DNA of 64,000 bases, taken from contig JAAALK010000289.1 in NCBI GenBank assembly GCA_019279435.1, forward strand, positions 25,474,603 through 25,538,602, read 5' to 3'. The stretch's first letter is position 1; every line of letters begins with the position of its first letter. Origin of the DNA: Zizania palustris (lineage: Eukaryota; Streptophyta; Magnoliopsida; Poales; Poaceae). The position numbers were made by a program, and so were the translations under genes. Positions 56,347-64,000 of this stretch are shown piece by piece. Below the pieces are notes generated by a model that saw nothing but the letters and a program-made list of their open reading frames with translations, searched no databases and had not been told where the DNA came from.

Positions 56347-56880
56347 TTTTCAAGATGACTCTTGAGTAGAGATATCCCAAGACTCACTCCACTGTCTTTC
56401 CAGGCTAGTCAGCCTAAGGATGGAGTGTTCCAAGAACAACCTAAAGCTCTACCCAAGAAGCCCATCTAGGTCCCGAAGCTCAAGCATCTCCACACTTCTC
56501 TTGATGACCTTCTCACACCAAAGAGTCTACACCCAACACCACCAAGCCAAAGAACCCTAAGCCTCAACCACATCCCAAGAAGCCTACCTATCATTGTGTG
56601 TTTTGTCACAGAGATGGGCAGAGAGCTCGAGGTGGGCAGGAGACAGAGAGTCCCTTGATGCGGAGAGAGGCTAGAGGCCAGGGCGCGTCGTGTAGGTGGT
56701 GGTAGAGGAGATGGCTTTCGTGACCGTGCTCCGGAGGGTGGCTCTCGTTTTGGATACGGCTTTGGACCTCGTGACCGAGACTTTAGGCAGAACAGAGGAC
56801 CACACTTTGAGCCACATTTTGGTCCAGACTCTTATGATTCCTTTGCTTTGACACTGGTTTCGCTCCTTTGCTAAACTTGG
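56347..56880 (+). pseudogene. S2 gag C-terminus
   Basis: Homologous to the gag C-terminus of S3 (PKDGVFQEQPKA). The zinc knuckle starts YHCVFCHRDG and is broken after the first three ligands by a deletion. Stops and frameshifts follow in the arginine-rich tail. Confidence 0.75.
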
Positions 56881-58012
56881 TGTCAGACCATTTGCTCTTA
56901 CTTAGGGCCACTGATCGTGCAGGATCGAGGACTGGAGGACGTGTGGATCATGGATTTAGGATGCTCTCGCCACATGACGTGACATCGCAGATAGTTCTCC
57001 AGCCTCACTTTCCTAAGCTCCATGGAGTACATCAGGAAGGTACAAGGTATTCGGTCGATTCGCATCTCTTTGAAGAATGTTGCTTTGGTTGGAAACTTGA
57101 ATTTTAATTTGATCTCTATTTCGCAACTTCTTGAGGATGGTTTAGAGGTTCGCTTTAAGAAGGGCATGTCTTCTGTTGTTGATTCTAGGGGATCTTTAGT
57201 TTGCCAGATCTTATCCTTTTCGGTAAGGTTTTTCAGATTGATTTCTCTAGTTCTTTTGGCCATTCTCGTTGTTTGATTGTTCGATCCTTTTTTGAGCTCT
57301 AGAGGTGGCATAGGAGGTTATGTCATTTGAGGTTTGATCTACTAGTCAGATTGAGCTCTATGGACCTTATCCGAGGATTACCCAAGCTTAAGATGGAGAA
57401 GGATCTAGTTTGCTATCCCTATTATCATGGGAAAATGGTTGCCGCTTCTAACGCACCTGTGACTCAAGTGATGACTTCATACCCGGGATAGCTGTTACAC
57501 ATGGATACTGTTGGTCCAACTCGGGTACGCTTAGTCGGTGGGAAGTGGTACGTGCTTGTGATAGTTGACGATTTTTCTCGATTCTCGTGTGTTTTCTTTT
57601 TGGAGTATAAGGATGAGGCTTTTCAGTTTGTTCATGACTTGATTTTGAAGCTGAAGAATGAGAATAATGGTCAGATGCGAGCAATTCGCTGACAACATGA
57701 CAATAGCTCTGAGTTCAAGAACTCTCAGTTCATCAGTTTCTGTAGTGATCAGGGTATTGAGCACCAGTTTTCTACTCCTTACACTCCTCCACAGAACGAT
57801 GTCGTGGAACGAAATAACCGCACGCTAGTCGAGATGGCCAGGACAATGCTCGATGAGCATAGGACTCCTAGGCGCTTTTGGGGTGAAGCCATGAACATGG
57901 CTTGCTATCTGGCCAACCGCATTTTTCTTAGAGCTTACATAGGTAAGACATTATATGAGTTGCGGTTTGGCAGATAGCCCAAGGTGAGTCACTTGCAAGC
58001 GTTTGGCTGCAA
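56881..58012 (+). pseudogene. S2 protease and integrase
   Basis: Protease active site reads MDLGCSRHMT; related elements have DSGCS, so the catalytic triplet is changed. It continues with LRNVALVGNLNFNLISISQL-type sequence and the WHRRLCHL pre-integrase motif. The integrase catalytic core has D in LLHMDTVGP, D in HDNSSEFKN and E in VVERNNRT. A TGA just before the second motif and a TAG at 57489 break it. Confidence 0.85.
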
Positions 58013-58392
58013 GTGCTTTGTTCTCAAGAAGGAAGGCATTTGGACAAGTTTGAGTCTCATTACTGGGATGAAGTTGTTATTGGTTATGCTTTGCATTCTC
58101 GAGGCTTTCGTGTTTGGAACCTCGACTCCCAGCAGCTTGTCGAGACGTGTGAGGTTTCTTTTGATGAGTCCATGCCTTCGCTGACTCCTTTTGAGCTTTC
58201 TGGAGATGATGAGCTTGGAGAGTCCATCTTCAAGGAAGATAATGAAACTCCTGCTGTTGATGAGGGTGGGCCTTCTACACAGCCTGCAGAACCCACACCT
58301 TCTAAGACTTCGACTGAGGACGAGGGTGGACCTCTGATCATTTCTTCCACTTCGATCGAGCCCCCTCAGTCAAGTACTTCCTAGGGCCCTAG
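58013..58392 (+). pseudogene. S2 integrase-RT connector
   Basis: SRGFRVWNLDSQQLVETCEV, then an E/G/S/T/P-rich linker, ending at a TAG (58382-58384). The next bases belong to the RT C-terminus, so the fingers and palm with YVDD were deleted at this junction. Confidence 0.8.
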
Positions 58393-59165
58393 ATCAAGCA
58401 GACCAAGGACGACATCTTCATCCATCGGAGCAAGTACACACGGGACATGCTGAAGAAGTTCGACTTTGGTGGAGAGCTGAAGCCTCAGATGACCGCAATG
58501 GGTACATCTGGGGGCCTAGACAAGAACGAGAGCGGCATTAAGAACGAGAGCGGTGTCAAGGTCAACGAGAGAGAGTATCGAAGGATGATCGGATCGCTGT
58601 TGTACTTGACGACAATGAGACCGGACATTCAGTTTGCCGTAGGACTATGCGCGCGCTTCCAGTCTTCACCATGTGCATCTCATCGGCAAGCTGTCAATCG
58701 CATTTTCAGGTACCTTACCTATGCGCCTGATCTAGGTCTTTACTATTTAGCATCATCGTCTCTTGATTTATCTGGCTTTTCCGACGCTGATTTTGGTGGG
58801 TGCTGGCTAGATCGCAAGTCGACTTCCGGTACTTGCCAGTTTCTCGGTTCTTCGCTTGTTTCTTGGTCTACTCGAAAGTAATCTGGAGTTGCGCTTTTTA
58901 CCACAGAGTCTGAGTATATAGCTACCGCTAGCTGCTGCTCACAGGTGGTTTGGATGATTTCCACGTTGTGAGATTTTTGGTTGTTTTCCCTGCCAGAGTT
59001 CCTTTGTTTTGTGATATCACCAACGCGATTAGTGTAGGGAAAAACCCAAGTATTCATTCAAAAACAAAACATATTGATGTGCGCTTTCACTTTTTGAGGG
59101 ATCTATATGAGAAAGGTGTCATTGACCTTGTTCATGTTGATACCCATGAGTCAGTTTTTCTTTCT
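58393..59165 (+). pseudogene. S2 RT tail and RNase H
   Basis: IHRSKYTRDMLKKFDFGGEL, MIGSLLYLTTMRPDIQFAVG, then the RNase H stretch GFSDADFGGCWLDRKSTSGT and TTESEYIAT, then after a short disruption SKTKHIDVRFHFLRD. A TAA (58879-58881) interrupts before TTESEY. The domain is truncated before its usual C-terminus. Confidence 0.88.
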
Positions 59166-60503
59166 TCTTTACTCTTTTCTTGAGTCTTTTTGTGTGAGTT
59201 CATATCATGCGTATTCACATATCACACTTTGAGCTTACTTCTGTTATATGATTGATCCGCTTTACTTATTCTAGCTAGTATATGCTTTTGAATACCTGTC
59301 GATGATCATGCTTTGCTTCAGTTCACATGATATGTTTGATATGTGTCATATGCATGACTTTTATGATTTAAAATTGAAAAAATGATCAACATTTCTTCTG
59401 GTAACTAGCATGTGTAGGTGGAATGTGTAGGCGGAATGCTTTTGCTATCTTTTACATGCCTGGTAGCTAGTTCCTTACTTAGATGCAGATATGCAACTTG
59501 GACATCTATATGTTTTAAACATGGAAAATATGCTATAAAATGATAAAAAATTAGAAAAATGAAAAATCCATGCCTTTTTATGCATAATTTAAAAAGATCT
59601 AGGTGAGTTTGCTTTTGTCGATTGCATTGTTTTGGACTGCTTAGCATAGTACTTTGGTATGAACTAGACAGTGTAATGTATGCCAAGACATGTCTTAAGC
59701 TTCTGATGGTCTAGTTCTGGCCTAGGCTTGACTTGGTAGGTTAGCATAAGGTTGACATGCAAATAACCCCTGGCAAAAATTGAAAAAAGAAAAGAAAAAA
59801 GCCTGAACATTAAAAAGATAACAAGTTTTTTGAAGATCTTTGTTCTGGACAATGCTTATCTTGGTAGATATCAGCTAGCCTTTGCATCTCATGCTTTACT
59901 TTGCTTGTCAACTACAAAATGTGGTGATGCTTTTGTTTGCAAAAATCTAAAAATGTGTGCTAATGACTTTCTTTGGATATCATGTGTTGCACAGATCATG
60001 TCATGTGTCTTAGACAATACTTCTTTTGCTATACTTGCTAGATGTTGTCATTGTAGTCAATCATATCTCAAAAGCATGCTTTTTACACTCCACTTGCACC
60101 CCAGTTGCATTCATTGCATATTTTGAGGGGGAGCTGCATTTTAGGGGGAGTTTGAGTCTATGTTTCTTTATAGTGCATTTAGTCTCACTTGCTGAGTCCA
60201 ATTGTCAACAAGGGGGAGTTTTGGTTTTCTTTGGGATTTGTTTCAGGGGGGTTTTAGTCTCTTTTGCCCTTACTCTTTGATATCCTTGTTGATAATTCTG
60301 ATATTGCACTCGTTTTAGTCTTTATTTTTGTTTAACCATAATGACCGTTTTTTGTTTTTGTTTGGTTTTTGGTCATTAGGGTTAAACCTTTTATTTTATT
60401 TTCTTCTTTTTGTCTTCTTGTGTTTTGTTTTCGTGTTTCCACGTGTTTTGCAGGTTCTAAAGAGTAAAGAGGGTGTTGATAATGCACTCATCAAGGGGGA
60501 GAT
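59166..60503 (+). other. S2 3' non-coding region with multiple polypurine tracts
   Basis: AGGGGGAG or close variants near 60125, 60143, 60213, 60245 and 60493, the last just before the LTR start. Otherwise T/G-rich with no coding sequence; closely similar to 61461-62874. Confidence 0.8.
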
Positions 60504-60656
60504 TGAGGAGCCATGTTGAAAAGCATGTGCCTCATGGCTTTAGATGTGATTGAGAAACCATGTTGAAGAACATGAGTTTGATACTCCAGATGTGATGAGT
60601 GATTGTCAACGGAAGTCAAATAAAAGAGACATGAAGACCTGCCGTGTTTGAGTTGA
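60504..60656 (+). repeat. LTR family B start, duplicated and truncated
   Basis: TGAGGAGCCATGTTGAAAAG at 60504 is followed at 60551 by a second start, TGAGAAACCATGTTGAAGAA. The LTR sequence runs only to about 60656 and then switches to gag. Confidence 0.8.
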
Positions 60657-61460
60657 ATTAGTGCTAGAGAGCGACAGCTCAGCATGATGATCCAGTATTT
60701 CAAGAGACAGGATGGGTTTGGGGTAGGTTACACCTATACCAAGGCTGATTTTGAGAGTGCTATTAGCCGAGCAGTGGAGTGGAGTAAGATGACTCCCGAA
60801 CAGAGATATCCCAAGACTCACTCCACTGAGTCTTTTAAGGATAGTCAGCCCAAGGATGGAGTGTTCCAAGAACAACCTAAAGCTCCACCTAAGAAGCAGA
60901 TCTAGGTCCACACTTCTCTTGATTCTTTACCTAGATCCTCTCACACCAAAGATGCTACACCCAACACCACCAAGCCTAATAATCCCAAGCCTCAACAATA
61001 TCCCAAGAAGCCTACCTATCACTGTGAGTTTTGTCAGAGAGACGGGCATCTTGAGGAGTTTTGCTTCAGGAGGATGCGGGTTGAGCGAGCAGAGAGAGCT
61101 CGGGTGGGCAAGAGCAGTTCTACCAACAGGGTGGTAGACAGAGAGTTCCTCGACGTAGAGAGAGGCTAGAGGCTAGGCCACGTCGTTTAGGTGGTGGTAG
61201 AGGAGACGGTTTTTATGATCGTGCTCTGGAGTGTGGTTTTCGCTCCGGCAGAGTTCCAGATCGTTATGGATACGGTTTTGGACCTTGTGGCCGTGATTTT
61301 AGGCAGAACAAAGGACCGCGCTTTGAGCCGCATTGTGGTCCAGACTCTTATGATTACTTCTGCTTTTTTACTTACGAGAAGATGGCTCGATACTGGTTTA
61401 GTACTTTTGCTAGACCTGGTATTCGACCGTTTGCTCCCACTCATGATTATTGATCTTGAT
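60657..61460 (+). pseudogene. S3 gag C-terminus
   Basis: Contains KADFESAISRAVEWSKMTPE, PKDGVFQEQPKA, an intact zinc knuckle CEFCQRDGHLEEFC and an R/G/F/Y-rich tail (FGPCGRDFRQNKG). A TAG interrupts at 60903-60905, and the frame shifts near 61080. No protease follows; the 3' region begins almost at once. Confidence 0.82.
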
Positions 61461-62874
61461 TTGGGAGTTGTTTATCCTTTTTAGGATACTTTGAGTTAGT
61501 TTTTTTCTTTTTTTCTTTATTTTTTTATTGAGTCTTTTTGTGTACGTTCATATCATGTATAATTATAAAATTTTGAGCTTGCTTCTGACATATGATTAAT
61601 CCGCTTTACTTTCTCTAGCTAGTATATGATTTTGATTACTTGTCGATGATCATGTTCTGTTTCAGTTCACATGATATATCTGATACTTGTCATATGCATG
61701 ACTTTTATGCTTTAAAATTGAAAAATGATCACCATTGCTTCTAGTAACTAGCATGTGTAGGCTGAATGCTTTTGCTATCTTTTACATGCCTGATAGCTAG
61801 ATCCTTATGCAGATATGCAACTTGGACATCTATATGCTTTAAACATGAAAAATGTGCTATAAAAATGATAAAAAATCATAAAAATGAAAAATTTATGCAT
61901 TTTTATGATTATTAGAAAAGATCCAGTGGGTTTGCTTTGTCGCATTGCATTGTTCTGGACTGCTTACCACATCACCTTGGTATGAACTAGGACGGTGTAA
62001 TGTATGCCAAGACCAATGTCTTAAGCTTCTGATGGTCTAGTTCTGGCCTAGGCTTGACTTGGTCGGTTAGCATAAGGTTTGACATCCAAATAACCCCTGG
62101 CAGAAATGAAAAAAAAATTAAAAAAATTAAAAAGGAAGAAGAAAAGTCTGAAATTTTTTAAAAGATGACAAGTTTGTTGAAGCACTTTGTTATGGATAAT
62201 GCTTATCTTGGTAGATATCAGTTAGCTTTTGCATTTCATGCTTTACTTTGCTTGTCAACTAAAAAATATGGCGATGTTTTTGTTTGCAAAAATCGAAAAA
62301 TGCGTGCTAATGACTCTCTTTAGATATCATCTGTTGCACTGATCATGTCATGTATCTTAGACAATATATCTTTTACTATACCTGTTAGATGTTGTAATAA
62401 CAGTCAATCATATCTAAGAAGCATGCTTTTAATACTCCACCTGCACACTATCTGAATTCATGGCATATTTTGAGGAGGAGCTGCATTTCAGGGGGAGTTT
62501 GTGTCTATGTCTCTTTAAAGTGCATTTAGTCTCACTTGATGAGTCCAATTGTCAACAAGGGGGAGAAATTTTGGAGTTTAGGGGATATTTTTGGCTTTCT
62601 CTAGGATTTATTTCAGGGGGAGTATTTCAGTCTTTTGCCTTTACTCTATTATCCTTGTTGGTAGTTAGTTCTGAGATTGCACTTGTTTTTGAGTCTTTAT
62701 TTTTAGTTAACCATAATGACCATTTTCTTGCCTCTGTTTGGCTTTTGGTCATTAGGGTTAAACTTTTTTTTCTTCCTTCTATTTTTTTTGTTTGTTTTCC
62801 TGTTTGCACATGTTTTTGCAGATTGTGAAGAAATGCTGAAGAGGGTGTTGACAATGCACTCATCAAGGGGAGAT
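61461..62874 (+). other. S3 3' non-coding region with multiple polypurine tracts
   Basis: Parallel to that of S2. Tracts lie near 62490, 62558, 62615 and 62864. An A-rich stretch is at 62105-62145. No coding sequence. Confidence 0.8.
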
Positions 62875-64000
62875 TGAGAAACCATGTTGAAGAACATGAG
62901 TTTGATACTCCAGATGTGATGAGTGATTATCAACGGAAGTCAAAGAAAGAGACATGAAGACCTGCCGTGTCTAACGCGCGTGTGACTCAGGTACACGGGT
63001 AGTGAGCGATAGCCGGGCAGAGGAGTCGCGGAGTCGGGCTGGCCCAATCCGGGTACATGGGTTAGGAGCGGCAGAGCATCCACTGGTCTGTTTGACTGGG
63101 TTTGACTCAGGTACACGGGCGGCGAGCGATTGTCGGGCTGAGGAAGCTACGGGGTCAGGTCAAATCTGGGTACCCGGTGCAAAGACGGTGGCTGTTTTGT
63201 TAGTTTCGGCGCAAAAGTGACAGCCTATGGTTATTTTGTTTTTAGGACATTAATATTTAGTTTTTAAGTCCAGAATAATTAAGTCAGTTGATTTTTCTAA
63301 GGATATTTTAGTAATTTTCAGATTTTATTTTAGAGTTAGTGTAATTTACCCTAGGGGTAAATTAGTTTTTTTCATGTTTTAGGAGTCATTTATAAATAGG
63401 CCCCTACCCCTAGGGATAGGGTGACTGTTTCCTTCGAAATCAATCTACAGTCCAGGATTTTTCGACCGCCACTATTTTTTCTTTCTCCTTTGCTGCGTGA
63501 GCAAGACGTGGCAGCAGTGCACGACAGTGGCAAGTACAGGAGCACAACAGCCAAGACACGCAGGCGCCAGGTTTTCTCCACCGCTTCGGCTTCACACGGC
63601 GCAAGGCTAGAACAACAAAGTTTTTGTTGTGCGGCAGCCGTTGTGGGACCCACCGTGATTGTCTTCCTGAGGCATGCAGTGCTTTTTGCCTAGCAACAGC
63701 AGCATCTAGTCGCGCCGTAGCGTCGCAGCAAACCTGGCACCGACTGTATGCACCGCAGGCAGTAGAGAAGCTAAAAGAGAAGCTTTTAGCAGCAACGTTT
63801 AACCATAGCAACGGCTGTGTTGGCGTGTGAAAGCAGCAGAAGATTACACAGCGTGGGGAAGAGAGGACTATTCTTTTCGGAGATTTGCGTGTGACGTGCG
63901 GCACTAGCGACAGTGCATGCGACTTTCCGTGGTAGCGGCGAACGGCGACGAGAAAGGTTAGTTGTTTTTAATCCCCTATTTTTCAATCTTTATCTGTTTT
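62875..64000 (+). repeat. LTR family B: 3' LTR of S3, cut by the window end
   Basis: TGAGAAACCATGTTGAAGAA onward. Closely similar to the solo LTR for the first ~575 bp, including the duplicated TGACTCAGGTACACGGG segment (62983 and 63103) and a TATAAATAGGCCC box near 63393. It diverges more downstream of the TATA box. Confidence 0.9.

Larger units (their letters stand above)
56347..60503 (+). mobile_element. S2: deleted Sirevirus
   Basis: gag C-terminus, protease, integrase, RT C-terminus, RNase H, 3' region and final polypurine tract in the copia order (integrase before RT). The 5' LTR and most of gag are missing; it abuts the S1 LTR at 56347. Most of RT is deleted. Confidence 0.82.

Overview
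The window is transposable-element DNA from a flowering plant. It is most likely a grass: the evidence is a Tat/Grande-type Ty3/gypsy family carrying an antisense gene, Sirevirus copia elements with repeated AGGGGGAG polypurine tracts, and a CACTA transposon with a CACTACAACAA terminus. That placement is inference and I cannot name the species. I see no convincing host gene, tRNA, rRNA or CRISPR array. Almost everything is nested, truncated or decayed retrotransposon, which fits a heterochromatic region. Element names (G1-G5, X, S1-S3) and LTR family names (A, B, C) are mine.

Layout. 1-7770: G1, a minus-strand gypsy element running off the left edge (antisense gene tail, 61-bp tandem array, integrase, RNase H, RT, protease, gag, PBS, 5' LTR). 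8385-9821: the 3' end of a sister element X, with its LTR and an open first exon of the antisense gene. 9822-10821: exactly 1000 N. 10822-33303: G3, an older minus-strand gypsy element. It is split by G2 (13524-25207, target duplication CCTAG), which itself carries a same-family solo LTR (19083-19576, duplication CCAAG), and by G4 (27458-32551), a gypsy deletion derivative. 33304-35878: a gag relic (G5) split by a solo LTR (33746-34971, duplication ATATG). 35883-37339: LTR-like DNA bounded by an inverted repeat. 37690-38290: a small pseudogene. 38310-42050: the 3' part of a CACTA transposon, ended by a fold-back copy of its own DUF4216 segment. 42237-42770: a copia gag fragment. 42771-44194: a plus-oriented LTR related to the ATATG solo LTR. 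44195-46571: a 3'end-LTR-5'leader piece of a G4 relative. 46572-56346: S1, a Sirevirus with a complete but pol-less gag, an inserted solo LTR (50718-52385, duplication GATAT) and a 3.6-kb 3' LTR. 56347-60503 and 60504-64000: S2 and S3, deleted Sireviruses, the last LTR running off the right edge.

How the parts work together. In G1 and G2 gag, protease, RT, RNase H and integrase lie in one frame on the minus strand. On the opposite strand, next to the 3' LTR, sits a five-exon gene with its own TATA box, a PF04195-like domain ('putative gypsy type transposon') and a coiled coil. It occurs in all three copies of the family and is the most interesting system here. G3, G4, S2 and S3 have lost essential catalytic parts, and S1 lacks pol altogether, so any mobility would need enzymes supplied by relatives.
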